Assembly (NCBI GenBank): GCA_030681645.1
Contig: JAUXRX010000038.1
Location: 1 to 64,000 of the forward strand
Direction: 5' to 3'
From: Archangium sp.
GTDB taxonomy: Bacteria > Myxococcota > Myxococcia > Myxococcales > Myxococcaceae
Length of the DNA: 64,000 nucleotides
The translations under genes were made by a program, and so were the position numbers. The notes under the pieces are model-generated. The model searched no databases. It worked only from the letters and a program-made list of their open reading frames with translations, and had not been told where the DNA came from. This document shows positions 16,236 to 25,146 of the stretch, in pieces. The first letter of the stretch is position 1, and each line of letters starts with the position of its first letter.

Positions 16236-16294
16236 GGGGCACGAGACCGGCAACTCCAGCGCCACGCCGTCTTCGTCGACGACGAAGAGCCGCT
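16236..16294 (-). pseudogene. Duplicated 3' end of the lipoprotein gene at 17884-20112
   Basis: Read on the minus strand, this stretch encodes RLFVVDEDGVALELPVSCP followed by TAA. It is nearly identical to the last codons of the gene ending at 17884 (RLFVVDEDGVVLELPVSCP, TGA). Over the first 56 aligned bases only three differ. The copy has no upstream gene body. With 17886-17941 it forms direct repeats flanking the esterase gene, which suggests that the segment between was inserted or arose by duplication and loss. Confidence 0.8.
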
Positions 16295-16378
16295 GCCCGC
16301 TGAGCGGACTGGGCGAGCATGCTCTCGCAATCTCGTTGGCCCCTTCCGTCGTGCGGCGGACGCACCGCGTTCCGTGAT

Positions 16379-17821
16379 TCACGGGCAGCCCGTCGCGTCG
16401 CGGTCGGGCACCCAGTTGCAGTCGAAGGTGTGAACCTCGCCGGCTCTTCGCCCGCGGCCGGCACCGCTGCCGAGCATGGTATTCCAGAACCGCGAGAGCA
16501 CCGCGTTGAGACCGTTGCTCGGCCCGCTCGGTGGATCATCGATGTAGATCATCGAACCGTGCACGTTGGGTTCGTTCGAGCCGTTGGGTCGCGAGACCTG
16601 CGGGTCACTCGGCGCATAGAGCCACTTGATTCGCGATGAGGTGTTCGGCGCTGTGATGCCCATCGCGCCGCTCATGGTGGTCGCGAACTTCGCGCGCACG
16701 GCGATCTCGGCGGCCGTGTTGTTCGCTGACTGAAGCGGTATCAGCGAGTTCGACATGTAGAGCTGGTCTTGTCGGTTCTGCCAGACAAGCGTGGGGAGAT
16801 CGAAGCCGCCCTCACTCACCGGTCCGGTGATCAGGTCGTAGAGCACTGGGCCACTGATGCACTGCACCGCATCTTCCTCCGTTCGCGTCGCCGTGCACTG
16901 CGGCGTCAGGGCGGAATGCCAGGTGCTGGTCAGCGTCGTGAAGGCTTCGAGGCCGGTGCCGATGCCGAGCGCTTTGTAGGCAGGGTCATCCCATTCCAAC
17001 GGCACGTACGATGCGGCGGGGAAGATCAGCAGCCGGCCCTCACGCGCAGCGGTCGGCAGATGCCGAACGGCGCGGTGAGTGTTGTTGAAGGCGCCGAAAC
17101 CGCCGGCTGAACCACCGCGCCACAACACCCGCAGCGCGAGTGCGTCATCGAGGCCGTAGCGTTCGACGAGGGCCTGGAGCATCGCTTCGACGTTGAGCGC
17201 TCCGGTGTAGCGCCAGCTGACGCGGGTGCCCTTCCACGTGATGTCCGGTGCGGTGGTGGCGGTGCCCGTCCACAGATCGCTCGAGCAGTACTGACCCTGC
17301 ACGAAGATCGCGTTGCTGAAGTCGTCGGGGGCAGACGGTGCGAGCTCGCTGGTGGCGCGATCGGCCGGCAACGTCGAGGACGACACGAGATCGACTGCGC
17401 GATTGCCGCAGCCTCCACGCGGGCTGGTGGTGTCGAACGCGCAGAAACCGCCGCCTTCGAGCGCGATCACCCATTGCGTCGGGAAGCCACCGTCGGTCTG
17501 CGCGGGCGGAAACGTCACGTCGAAGGCGTACTCGTCACCCACGTTGCAACGCGCGTCGGTCCATCGCGGGTCACGCAGCGCCGGACGAACGGTTTCTTTG
17601 AGACGACGGGTGGTGTCTCCGGCGCGGGTGCAGGTTCGAACGTCGAAGCCGGTGCCGGAGTCGCGACAAGTCGTCGTGCCGCTCGACCACATCGCCGCGA
17701 GCGACGTGCAGACCACGGAGGTTCCCGGCACACAGGCAAGCTCGCCCGCATCGTTCCCGGGCGGTACGAGCGAAGGCCCACACGCACACCACGTCAGCAT
17801 CGACAGCAGAAGAATTCGCAC
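16379..17821 (-). CDS. Notum/pectin-acetylesterase-like secreted lipoprotein esterase
   Basis: The GTG at 17821 is chosen because the hydrophobic signal and a Cys-containing WCACG box follow at once. A GTG at 17893 overlapping the upstream gene is possible. The protein (about 480 residues) shows the pectin-acetylesterase/Notum pattern: VIALEGGGFC (oxyanion region), FVQGQYCSSDLWTG, and the nucleophile elbow WRGGSAGGFGA with Ser238, plus a late Asp and His region near the C-terminus. The family consists of serine carboxylesterases acting on O-acyl groups of polysaccharides or, in animals, on lipidated proteins. The substrate here is unknown. The gene lies between two near-identical 56-bp direct repeats and so looks like a late arrival in this operon. 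Confidence 0.8.
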   Translation of the reverse strand: MRILLLSMLTWCACGPSLVPPGNDAGELACVPGTSVVCTSLAAMWSSGTTTCRDSGTGFDVRTCTRAGDTTRRLKETVRPALRDPRWTDARCNVGDEYAFDVTFPPAQTDGGFPTQWVIALEGGGFCAFDTTSPRGGCGNRAVDLVSSSTLPADRATSELAPSAPDDFSNAIFVQGQYCSSDLWTGTATTAPDITWKGTRVSWRYTGALNVEAMLQALVERYGLDDALALRVLWRGGSAGGFGAFNNTHRAVRHLPTAAREGRLLIFPAASYVPLEWDDPAYKALGIGTGLEAFTTLTSTWHSALTPQCTATRTEEDAVQCISGPVLYDLITGPVSEGGFDLPTLVWQNRQDQLYMSNSLIPLQSANNTAAEIAVRAKFATTMSGAMGITAPNTSSRIKWLYAPSDPQVSRPNGSNEPNVHGSMIYIDDPPSGPSNGLNAVLSRFWNTMLGSGAGRGRRAGEVHTFDCNWVPDRDATGCP

Positions 17822-17883
17822 CGGGGCATCAACCCGCGACAGGCCCGGGAGTTGCGTCGGGAAGCGCCGCCCGTCGCATCTGG

Positions 17884-20112
17884 TCAGGGGCACGAGACAG
17901 GCAACTCCAGCACCACGCCGTCCTCGTCGACGACGAAGAGCCGCGTGCCGCTGCGGTGAAGCCGCGGCAGGAAGAGCCCCGGTACGGCGAGCTCACGCCA
18001 CGAACCCAGGCCCGCGTCGGCGGGCACGACCTCCCACACCGCGTCAGGCGTGGTGGCGAACACCGCGCCGCACAGCCCGGTCATTCCCGTCACGCCGTCG
18101 AGCAGCGGGGGCACCAGCCGCACCCGCGAGGGCAGCGCGAGCACCTCGCCAGACGCGGTGCCCAGCTGCACCGCCGCGCCTGAAAACCACACGCCCAGGG
18201 GATCGCGCCCGCTGACGGCCACTTCGCTCGACTTCCAGCGCTCGACGGTGCTGGCGGTGACGCGGAAGAGCCGGTTGTTCGCCACGACCCAGCCCTCGAG
18301 GAACCCGCCGTCGGCCGCGCGCAGCGCCCAGTCGTTGATGGGAAAGCCCGGTGCGGGCCGCAGCGTGGCCGAGAGCAGCACCACGCCACCTTCTTCTTCG
18401 ACGCCTGCGTAGAGGGCGTCCCTGGTGGTGACGACGAGCACCTCGCCGCCGTCGGGCTGAAGCACCATGCGGGCGAGCGTGCCCTGGGGCTCGGGGTCCA
18501 CCGGCAGCGCGAAGGGGAAGTCGTTGCTGCCGGCCCCGCTGAGCACCGCCCCATTCTCGAGCAGCTCGAGCCCCTCGCTGCCCTCGATGAACGCCACCGG
18601 CCTGGCCACGACGCCGGGATCGAGCCGGGCAAACAGGCTCAAGCCCAGCGGGAGGCCGCCGTCTAGCACCGGGGCCTCCGAGTAGAGGTCCTGCCCGTGG
18701 ACGGCGATCAGCTCGCCCTCGAGCACGCCGAACACCTCGGGCCTCACGCTGAGGACATCGGTGACCTCGGTGTCGAGCGAGCGAGACCACGAGAGCTGGC
18801 CCTGCGCGGTGTGCCGCACGTGGCCGCCGCTGGTGCCCCAGGAGCGGTGGGCAGGTCGCGCTTCGAAGAAGTCGAACTGGCCCCCGGCGCTCGAGTCGTA
18901 CAGCAGGTCGGCGCCGCCGCCCGGGTCGCTGCAGGCGGTGCGCACCTGGTCGGTGCCGGGCAGGGCGAAGTCGGCCTGCTGCCCGCAGGCGTAGCCGGGC
19001 ACGACGCCGCCATCGCAGGGCAGCCCCGCGCAGACGAGGGTGGGAACGTACTGCGCGGTGATGCCCGCGCTGTCTTCGAAGGAGACCGCGATGGCGCCGC
19101 CCTCGAAGCGCAATCGCACCGCGCGCTTCAGCGGGGTGGAGCCGCCGTCGAGCGTGGCGAGGTCGACCAGCAGCTCGGCCTTCCCCGCCTGGGAAGGCAC
19201 CTCGAAGAAGACCTGCTCGCCGCCGTCGCCGGGCCGCAGCACCACGAGCACCGGCTCGCCGCCGGCGTCTTCGGTGAAGCCAGCCGCGGTGACGTCGATG
19301 ACGCCCGGGTTCAGCAGCGCGCTGGTGCCGTCGGGGGTGATGAAGAGCGCCTGGCCTTCACCGACCGCGGCGAACGCAGAGCCCGAGACCCCGCTCGCGT
19401 CATTCCAGGCGAGGGGCACCAGCTGCTCCACCCGGAACCCGGGAGAGAGCGGCACCGCGGGCTGGCCGCTGGTCAACAGCGTCAGCGCTCCCGAGCGGTG
19501 CTGCACCAGCACCGCCCCGGCGACCACCGCGACGTCGGCGGGGGGCTCGGGCAGGTCCACCTGGTAGCGCAGCGTCGAGAACCCGCTGCCCCACGGCGCG
19601 GCCTGCCCCACCAGCACGGCGCGCTCGAGCGTGCTGTCGCGCACCAGCGCGCTCTCCCAGACGGTGTGGGGCAGGCCGTCCGACTCGAACTGCTGCGGGG
19701 GGGACGTGCGCACGAGGTCGGCCGGCGAGGTGAGCGGAGAGCGGAGGCGCGCAGGCGCAGCGGCGGGGTTGAAGGCGCGGCCGGCCGATTCCTGCGAGAG
19801 GTCGACGCAGCGCCGCTCGCTCGAGCAGCGCCACGGGCTCGCACACTGCGTGTCGTCGTCGCAGGTGAACGCCGCGGGCCGCGAGGGGTCGAGACACTTT
19901 CCTTCCTGCCCGCAGAACCAGCCGCCGGTGCAGTCAGCCCGCGTGGTGCAGGTCACGTCCGCGCCGATGGACGGGTCGTGACAGAAGCGGTCCTTCAGGC
20001 AGACCCACCCGCCCACGCAGCCGGTGTCGTCGTCGCAGCGGAACGCGCGGGGCCGGTCGAGATCGACGCAGCCGGCGAGGGAGACGACTGAGAGCAGCAC
20101 CAGGGCCCTCAC
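17884..20112 (-). CDS. Large lipoprotein with three Cys-rich modules and a probable propeller domain
   Basis: It starts at GTG 20112 within a GTGA overlap with the preceding gene, so translation is probably coupled. The signal peptide ends in LAGC (Cys15). Residues about 20-110 contain three related modules (FRCDDDTGCVGGWVC, TCTTRADCTGGWFC and FTCDDDTQCASPWRC). The remaining about 600 residues are rich in beta-strand-like segments with few Cys and resemble a repeated-strand or propeller fold, but no named family is recognised. The last 20 codons are duplicated at 16236-16294. Together with the gene at 20109-20915 it forms a two-gene cassette that parallels 54282-56758. Confidence 0.8.
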   Translation of the reverse strand: MRALVLLSVVSLAGCVDLDRPRAFRCDDDTGCVGGWVCLKDRFCHDPSIGADVTCTTRADCTGGWFCGQEGKCLDPSRPAAFTCDDDTQCASPWRCSSERRCVDLSQESAGRAFNPAAAPARLRSPLTSPADLVRTSPPQQFESDGLPHTVWESALVRDSTLERAVLVGQAAPWGSGFSTLRYQVDLPEPPADVAVVAGAVLVQHRSGALTLLTSGQPAVPLSPGFRVEQLVPLAWNDASGVSGSAFAAVGEGQALFITPDGTSALLNPGVIDVTAAGFTEDAGGEPVLVVLRPGDGGEQVFFEVPSQAGKAELLVDLATLDGGSTPLKRAVRLRFEGGAIAVSFEDSAGITAQYVPTLVCAGLPCDGGVVPGYACGQQADFALPGTDQVRTACSDPGGGADLLYDSSAGGQFDFFEARPAHRSWGTSGGHVRHTAQGQLSWSRSLDTEVTDVLSVRPEVFGVLEGELIAVHGQDLYSEAPVLDGGLPLGLSLFARLDPGVVARPVAFIEGSEGLELLENGAVLSGAGSNDFPFALPVDPEPQGTLARMVLQPDGGEVLVVTTRDALYAGVEEEGGVVLLSATLRPAPGFPINDWALRAADGGFLEGWVVANNRLFRVTASTVERWKSSEVAVSGRDPLGVWFSGAAVQLGTASGEVLALPSRVRLVPPLLDGVTGMTGLCGAVFATTPDAVWEVVPADAGLGSWRELAVPGLFLPRLHRSGTRLFVVDEDGVVLELPVSCP

Positions 20113-20915
20113 GGAAAGCCTCCCGCGAGCCCGAGGCCGTTGAAGGTGGGCACGACCGCGAGCGAGGCGGAGTTGCCGTCACCGGGCATCAACACCAGCC
20201 CCACGATGAAGGACGCCGCCCCGGCGAGCACCGCGCCGAGCGCCACCCAGCGCTGCGTCTCGAGCAGGCGGAGCTGCGCCTGGTAGGTGCTGCGGGTGGC
20301 GAGCACTCCGGGCGTGCTGCCCGCGGCCTCGAGCACCGAGGCGAGCTGCTGTTCCTGCGAGAGGTGCAGCGCCCCCCACACCACCCCGAAGACCACGCCC
20401 GCCACGCCCACGCCGATGAGCGTGTACGGCAGCGCGCGCGAAGGAGGCGCAGGGAGCGGCGTGCCCGTCGCCTCGGCCACCGCGTACGGGAGCATCGCGC
20501 GGAGGTTCTCGAGCGAGCGCGCCAGCCGGGTGGCGCGCCCCAGCGGCTGGGCCTTCTGGGAGTCGAGCGTGGTGAGGGTGAGCTGCCAGGCCTCGCCCAG
20601 CCGCGCGAGCGTGCCGCTCATCACGAAGCGCGCGCCGAGCGCACCCGACAGCTCGGTCATGCAGTTCTTCGCCGCTTCGTCGGCGCAGCCCAGCAGCGCC
20701 TTCTGCCGCTCGAGGCCCAGCAGCGATTGGAGGTCTCTGCTCGAGATGACCTCGAAGAAGCCCGCGCGCTGCACCTCGCCGGTGGCGGCCTCGGTGAGGG
20801 GGGCGGTGAGCGACGCTTCGACCCCCGCACCGGGAGACAGCTCGAGCATCACCAGGCGGGGCTTCTCCACGCCCGCCGCACACAGCGACAGCAACAGCAC
20901 GACGGGCACGGTCAT
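20109..20915 (-). CDS. Secreted/membrane protein with TolB-N-like domain and two C-terminal TM segments
   Basis: ATG 20915 gives 268 residues. A cleavable signal (MTVPVVLLLSLCAAG) is followed by a domain of about 125 residues. Its pattern (strand, then EVQRAGFFEVISSRDLQSLLGLERQ, then GALGARFVMSGTLARLGEAWQLTLTTLDSQ) resembles TolB N-terminal or CsgG-like domains, which compute a sum over envelope components. Two hydrophobic helices follow (about 170-190 and 230-250). The stop codon overlaps the GTG of the next gene by four bases. A protein of the same design, also coupled to a lipoprotein gene, is encoded at 54282-55037, which suggests a recurring envelope module. The function is unknown. Confidence 0.75.
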   Translation of the reverse strand: MTVPVVLLLSLCAAGVEKPRLVMLELSPGAGVEASLTAPLTEAATGEVQRAGFFEVISSRDLQSLLGLERQKALLGCADEAAKNCMTELSGALGARFVMSGTLARLGEAWQLTLTTLDSQKAQPLGRATRLARSLENLRAMLPYAVAEATGTPLPAPPSRALPYTLIGVGVAGVVFGVVWGALHLSQEQQLASVLEAAGSTPGVLATRSTYQAQLRLLETQRWVALGAVLAGAASFIVGLVLMPGDGNSASLAVVPTFNGLGLAGGFP

Positions 20916-20934
20916 GAGTGAGCGAAGGCTACTC

Positions 20935-23175
20935 TCAGAAGGCGCAATAGCCGAAGAAGCACGCGGTAATCGGGCCGATGCCGGGGTTGCAGCAATCGCC
21001 GTCGGCGTCGCAGGGCTCGTCGGTGCGGCCGCAGTAGCAGGCGAGGCTCGACGTGCCGCCGAACGGGGGCGCCTGGCACTGGTAGGGCGCGCCGCGGGTG
21101 CAGTCGGCCGCGCCGGCGCAGAGGTCGAAGCAGCGCCCGGTCTGGTCACTGGTGCCATCGCCCGCGCAGACGCCGTCGGCCGCGCAGGTCCCGCCCCTCA
21201 GGCACAGGCCGCCGCAGTAGCCGCCGCGGTCGGACAGGCAGATGCCCGTCTCGCACGCGGCGTTGCTGCCGCAGCTGGCGCCGTACTTCGCGAGGCCCTT
21301 GTCCTTCAGCTCGCAGCGGCGGCTCCACAGGTTGCAGCCGTAGTTCGCGCCGAGATCGCGTGAGCACTCCGCGTCGCTGACGCACAGCGGAGCGCAGGTG
21401 CGGGGGCCCTCGGTGTTGTAGGTGGTGTTCTCGTGGCAGGCATAGCCGCCGCGGCAGCTCGAGCCCGAGCACTGCTGGCGGCAGAAGCGGCCGTACTGAT
21501 CCACAGTGCAGGCGGAACCGGAAGGACAGCCATACGACACGCCGGCGTCGAGCGCGCAGCCGTTGGTCGCGCCCACGCACGAGCCCGAGGGCCAGCCGCT
21601 CGCGCTCTCGGAGCGGCAGGTGCCCGAGGCGCACTGCGCGTTGGCGCTGCAGGCCTTGCCGATGATCAGCCCCGTGCACGACGCCGCGCAGCCCACGTCG
21701 GCGCAGTCGACGCGGCCATTGCAGTTGTCGTCGCGGTCGTCGGTGCAGTTGGTCTCGGCGCCGAAGCCCACGCAGTCCGCGTCGACGCAGTCGATCTGCC
21801 CGTCGTTGTCGTTGTCGGCCAGGTCGCTGCAGGCGGCCTCGGCGCGGGCGCGGTTGCGGCAGGCGCACCCGGAGCCGCAGGGCTGGGCGTCGCACCCGGT
21901 GTCTTCACAGTCGCGATCGCCGTCGTTGTCGTTGTCGAGGCCGTCGTTGCAGAGCGCGCCTGTCTCGGCCGCGCCGGTGCCGCAGAAGTTCGCCGCGCCG
22001 GTGCAGTCCGAGGTGTCGGCGCAGTCGCGCAGCCCGTCCAGGTCGTTGTCGGTGCGGTCGGTGCACGAGGTCTCGTGCCGGGCGCCGCCGGTGCAGGTGC
22101 AGCCGCTCCCGCAGGGGGTGCCATCGCAGTCGGGGCCATCGAGGCAGTCGATGCGGGTGTCGCCGTCGTTGTCGACGCCGTCGGTGCAGAGGGTCTCGGC
22201 CTTGAGCAGGTTGCGGCACACGCAGCCGGCGCCGCAGGACTGGGTGACGCAGTCGGTGTCGGCGCAGTCGGGCGCGGCGTCGCCGTCGTTGTCGAGCACG
22301 TCGCCACAGTTGGTCTCGGCGCGCGCGAGGTTCCTGCACTCGCAGCCGGTGCCGCAGCTCTTCGCGCCGCAGTCGGGGTCGGCGCAGTCGATGAGGTTGT
22401 CGCGGTCGTTGTCGAGGCCGTCGGTGCAGGTGGTCTCGGTGGCGCGCGCCTGGAGGCAGGTGCAGCCGGTGCCGCAGGCCTGGTTGGCGCAGTCGCCGTC
22501 TGCGCAGTCGGCGAGGGTGTCTGCGTCGTTGTCGAAGCCGTCGTCGCAGGTGCCTTCACCGCGCAGGCCGCCGCGGCAGGCGCAGCCGGCGCCACAGGTG
22601 GCGCCTTCGCAGTCGGGGTCGAGGCAGTCGGCGCGGGTGTCGCCGTCGTTGTCCTGCAGGTCGCCGCAGGCGGCCTCGCTCTTCACCCCGCCGTCGGTGC
22701 AGGCGCAGCCGGCGCCGCAGGCCTGGCCCAGGCACTCGGGGTCGGCGCAATCGAAGGGGCCGTCGTTGTCGTTGTCGAGGGTGTCGTTGCAGCTCGCGGG
22801 CGCCTCGGCGCCGCCGTCACCGCAGCGGGGGCGGGCGCGGCACTCGGAATCGGCGCAGTCGATGGAGCCGTTGCCGTCGTCGTCGAGGCCGTTGTCGCAG
22901 ACCTCGAGCAGCAGGCACTGCGGGGCGGCGGAGCAGGCGGAGTCGTCGCAGTCGGTCTTCCCGTTGCGGTCGTCGTCGATGGTGTTGCCGCAGTCTTCGC
23001 CGATCTGCTGGCAGACGGGGTTGCTGAAGCAGCCAGGGTCGAGGCAATCGGTCTTGCCGTCGGCGTTGTCATCGACGCCGTTGGTGCAGATTTCCTTCTT
23101 CGGGGGCGGAGGCGTCTCGGGGACGCACGCGCCGAGCGCGAGGCTCAAGACCAGGCTGACGGGAAGGAGTCTCAT
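20935..23175 (-). CDS. Lipoprotein with 13 tandem acidic Cys repeats
   Basis: ATG 23175 gives 746 residues with signal MRLLPVSLVLSLALGAC (Cys17). Thirteen copies of the motif C.DG.DND.DG..DC.D.DC follow, from residue about 30 to 520, spaced about 35-40 residues apart and joined by short Cys-containing linkers (GTGCTC). The acidic D.D.DG loops resemble Ca2+-binding loops and the two outer cysteines could clamp each unit. Such repeats are common in myxobacterial surface proteins. The last about 220 residues have a different Cys-rich pattern (CSANAQCASGTC, CADGVC, EPCDADGDCC). It begins about 20 bp after the end of the cassette 20109-20915 in the same orientation and is likely the first gene of that operon. 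Confidence 0.85.
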   Translation of the reverse strand: MRLLPVSLVLSLALGACVPETPPPPKKEICTNGVDDNADGKTDCLDPGCFSNPVCQQIGEDCGNTIDDDRNGKTDCDDSACSAAPQCLLLEVCDNGLDDDGNGSIDCADSECRARPRCGDGGAEAPASCNDTLDNDNDGPFDCADPECLGQACGAGCACTDGGVKSEAACGDLQDNDGDTRADCLDPDCEGATCGAGCACRGGLRGEGTCDDGFDNDADTLADCADGDCANQACGTGCTCLQARATETTCTDGLDNDRDNLIDCADPDCGAKSCGTGCECRNLARAETNCGDVLDNDGDAAPDCADTDCVTQSCGAGCVCRNLLKAETLCTDGVDNDGDTRIDCLDGPDCDGTPCGSGCTCTGGARHETSCTDRTDNDLDGLRDCADTSDCTGAANFCGTGAAETGALCNDGLDNDNDGDRDCEDTGCDAQPCGSGCACRNRARAEAACSDLADNDNDGQIDCVDADCVGFGAETNCTDDRDDNCNGRVDCADVGCAASCTGLIIGKACSANAQCASGTCRSESASGWPSGSCVGATNGCALDAGVSYGCPSGSACTVDQYGRFCRQQCSGSSCRGGYACHENTTYNTEGPRTCAPLCVSDAECSRDLGANYGCNLWSRRCELKDKGLAKYGASCGSNAACETGICLSDRGGYCGGLCLRGGTCAADGVCAGDGTSDQTGRCFDLCAGAADCTRGAPYQCQAPPFGGTSSLACYCGRTDEPCDADGDCCNPGIGPITACFFGYCAF

Positions 23176-23234
23176 GGGCGGGGACGGGCGATCCATATAG
23201 CGCAGACGCGGCGGGAGGAGAGGTCTGGGCAGCA

Positions 23235-23262
23235 CCGTTCACCCCGAGCGGAGTCGAGGGGC
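23235..23262 (+). repeat. Dispersed repeat, family A copy
   Basis: Consensus-like copy, CCGTTCACCCCGAGCGG followed by AGTCGAGGGG, in the intergenic space just upstream of the small lipoprotein gene at 23275. Near-identical copies occur at 55045-55072 (same strand) and at 39615-39642 and 61143-61170 (opposite strand), the last three inside reading frames. Confidence 0.8.
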
Positions 23263-23274
23263 TACGGTGCCCGC

Positions 23275-23514
23275 ATGAGACGCCTCGGCCTCACCGTGCT
23301 GCTGGTCGCCTGCGGGCCGCCCGAGGAGCCGTGGGTGCCCCGCGCGTCGAACCCGGGCGTCTGCCCCTCCAGCTACGACACGGTGTGCAGGAGCCGGAGC
23401 GCCGACGTCTCGTGGTGCACGCCGGGCCTCACCTGCGTCTGGGAGCGCGCCCTCGCAAAGCAGACGGGCATCTTCAGCTGCGACGGCAACTGCAAGACGT
23501 ACAGCCTGCGCTGA
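23275..23514 (+). CDS. Small Cys-rich lipoprotein
   Basis: A 79-residue protein from ATG 23275. The signal is short (MRRLGLTVLLVACG) with lipobox LVAC, Cys13. The mature chain has six further cysteines (GVCPS, TVCRS, SWCTPGLTC, FSCDGNC), enough for three disulfides in about 65 residues. The family is not recognised. It lies between a family-A repeat and the barrel/carboxypeptidase-regulatory gene, which starts 37 bp downstream, so the two may share a transcript. Confidence 0.75.
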   Translation: MRRLGLTVLLVACGPPEEPWVPRASNPGVCPSSYDTVCRSRSADVSWCTPGLTCVWERALAKQTGIFSCDGNCKTYSLR

Positions 23515-23550
23515 GGCGGTAGATCCCCGCGTGGTAAGACGAGCGGGTCA

Positions 23551-25023
23551 GTGAGACGCCTCCTGCTCTGCATGGTGATGATGGCGGCGCCGGCGAGCGC
23601 CGAGGGTCGGCTCTGGCTCACCGGCGGCGGCGCGTTCCGCGACCATCAACAGCTCGCGGGCGACGTGGTGGTGCTGCGCGTCGGAGGCACGCCCCAGAGC
23701 ATCGCGCCGTGGAGCGTGCACCTGTCGGGCGCGTACTTCTTCAACAGCTTCCTGGGCCTCGCCTTCGAGGGCCGCGGCGAGCTCTTCTACGCGACGCAGG
23801 CGGGAACGCGGCCCGTGCCGCAGCCGGCCTTCGAGCTCACCCCCGCGGCCACGGCGCGGTGGGTGCCACTCCATTGGTTGTCATTGGAAGGCCAGCTGGG
23901 CTGGTCGTTCCAGCTCCGCTCGGGGATCCAGGGGGGCCCCAGCGAGCGCGACGTCTTCTTCACCGGTCCCTCGTTCGGCGCCGCCGTGGGGCTCACGCCC
24001 TCGCCCGCCTTCGGAGCGCAGCTCTTCTTCCGCGCGCAACCGGTGAACGTGGTGCTGGGCACAGCCGGAGCGCAGGCCGGGGCCTTCAGCGGCGGCGCCC
24101 AGTTCCGCCTGGGCGCGCTGCGGCTGGGAATCGTCCAGCTCGGTGTGGCGGTCTCGCTCGAGGTCTCTTCCGCGCGCCTGGTGGCCGCCGAATCGGGGGC
24201 CACCCAGCTCGGCGTGCGGGGCGGCGTCGGGCTCGCCCTCTCGCGCGTGGTGGAAGAGCGCGACGTGCTGCTCGAGCCCGTCGAGGGTGCGAAGGTGAGC
24301 CTCACCGGGCTCGCGATCACCTCAGAAGGTGCCTCGCTCGCGGGCGTGGTGGTGACGCTCGACGGAGAGAATCCCGTGAGCACCGACGACAGGGGCGCGT
24401 TCACCTTCGCGGCGGTGACCACGGGACCACACGTGCTCCGCGCGCGGAAGGACGGCTACCAGGCCGCGTTGCTCGAGGTGAACGTGACCGCGACGCCGGC
24501 ACCGGTGACGTTGACGCTGCTGGTGCCGACGGGGCCGGGGCGCCTTCGCGGGGTGGTGCGCTCGGCCGAGGGCGTCATCTCGGGCGCGTCGCTGAGCGTC
24601 GGTGAGCAGAAGGCGGTCAGTGATGAGCAGGGCCGCTTCTTCCTCGACGCCGTCGGTCCGGGCCCGGTGAAGGTGCAGGTGAAGGCGGCCGACTTCCAGG
24701 ACGCGGAAGAGGTGGCCCAGGTGCCCCCCGAAGCAGAGGCCACGCTCGACTTCACGCTCGTGGCGAAGGCGGCCGAGGTGCGCGCGACGCTGCGCGGGCT
24801 CATTCGCGCGAAGAGCGGCGAGGCGGTCAAGGCGACCGTGCGCGTGGTGGAGCTGAAGCTGAAGTTGCCGGTGAAGCCCGACGGCCGCTTCTCCGCCGAC
24901 GTGCCCAGCGGGAAGTACACGTTGATCATCGAGGCGCGCGGCTACCTCACCCAGACGAAGACGGTCGAGGTGTCAGACGGGGACCAGGCCATCTTCCACG
25001 CGGAGCTGGAGAAGACGCGGTAG
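23551..25023 (+). CDS. Secreted protein with outer-membrane-like domain and carboxypeptidase regulatory-like repeats
   Basis: It starts at GTG 23551 with a signal peptide that ends at ASA about residue 17. Residues about 20-250 alternate hydrophobic and polar residues with many Gly and aromatic turns (GAYFFNSFLGLAFEGRGELFY), as in an outer-membrane or beta-barrel-like domain. From about 255 there are three domains of the carboxypeptidase regulatory-like type (GASLAGVVVTLDG, STDDRGAFTF, GPHVLRARKDGY; a second near GRLRGVVRS; a third near TLRGLIRAKSG, ending KYTLIIEARGY). Such Ig-like domains usually bind sugars or proteins outside the cell. Total 490 residues; no catalytic site is seen. It converges with the M36 protease gene across a repeat hairpin. 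Confidence 0.8.
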   Translation: MRRLLLCMVMMAAPASAEGRLWLTGGGAFRDHQQLAGDVVVLRVGGTPQSIAPWSVHLSGAYFFNSFLGLAFEGRGELFYATQAGTRPVPQPAFELTPAATARWVPLHWLSLEGQLGWSFQLRSGIQGGPSERDVFFTGPSFGAAVGLTPSPAFGAQLFFRAQPVNVVLGTAGAQAGAFSGGAQFRLGALRLGIVQLGVAVSLEVSSARLVAAESGATQLGVRGGVGLALSRVVEERDVLLEPVEGAKVSLTGLAITSEGASLAGVVVTLDGENPVSTDDRGAFTFAAVTTGPHVLRARKDGYQAALLEVNVTATPAPVTLTLLVPTGPGRLRGVVRSAEGVISGASLSVGEQKAVSDEQGRFFLDAVGPGPVKVQVKAADFQDAEEVAQVPPEAEATLDFTLVAKAAEVRATLRGLIRAKSGEAVKATVRVVELKLKLPVKPDGRFSADVPSGKYTLIIEARGYLTQTKTVEVSDGDQAIFHAELEKTR

Positions 25024-25027
25024 TTCA

Positions 25028-25132
25028 CCTCTCCCTGCGAAGCGGGGAGAGGTCGGCCGCAGGCCGGGTGAGGGGCGCTTCGGGCGATCGGCCCCTCACC
25101 CCAGCCCTCTCCCCGCTGCGCAGGGAGAGGGA
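25028..25132. terminator. Bidirectional terminator-like inverted pair of family-B repeats
   Basis: Two copies of family B lie head to head between convergent genes: CCTCTCCCTGCGAAGCGGGG and AGAGGTCGGCCGCAGGCCGG at 25028-25076, and the inverse GCCCCTCACCCCAGCCCTCT with GCGCAGGGAGAGGGAG at 25088-25132. Each can fold alone (arms CTCTCC/GGGAGAG) and the two can pair with each other. The position, 3' of both neighbours, fits a shared terminator. No U-run follows. Confidence 0.6.
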
Positions 25133-25146
25133 GTTTCGTGAGTGCG

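Noticed and set aside
16225..16539. Longer N-terminus for the cold-shock-domain protein
   Set aside because: The extension reads out of frame through the duplicated lipoprotein remnant and lacks coding character; ATG 16224 starts the recognisable domain.
21433..23274. Plus-strand frame reading Val/Gly/Ala repeats
   Set aside because: This is the reverse of the acidic Cys repeats of the gene at 20935-23175; only its last 240 bp are a real gene (23275-23514).
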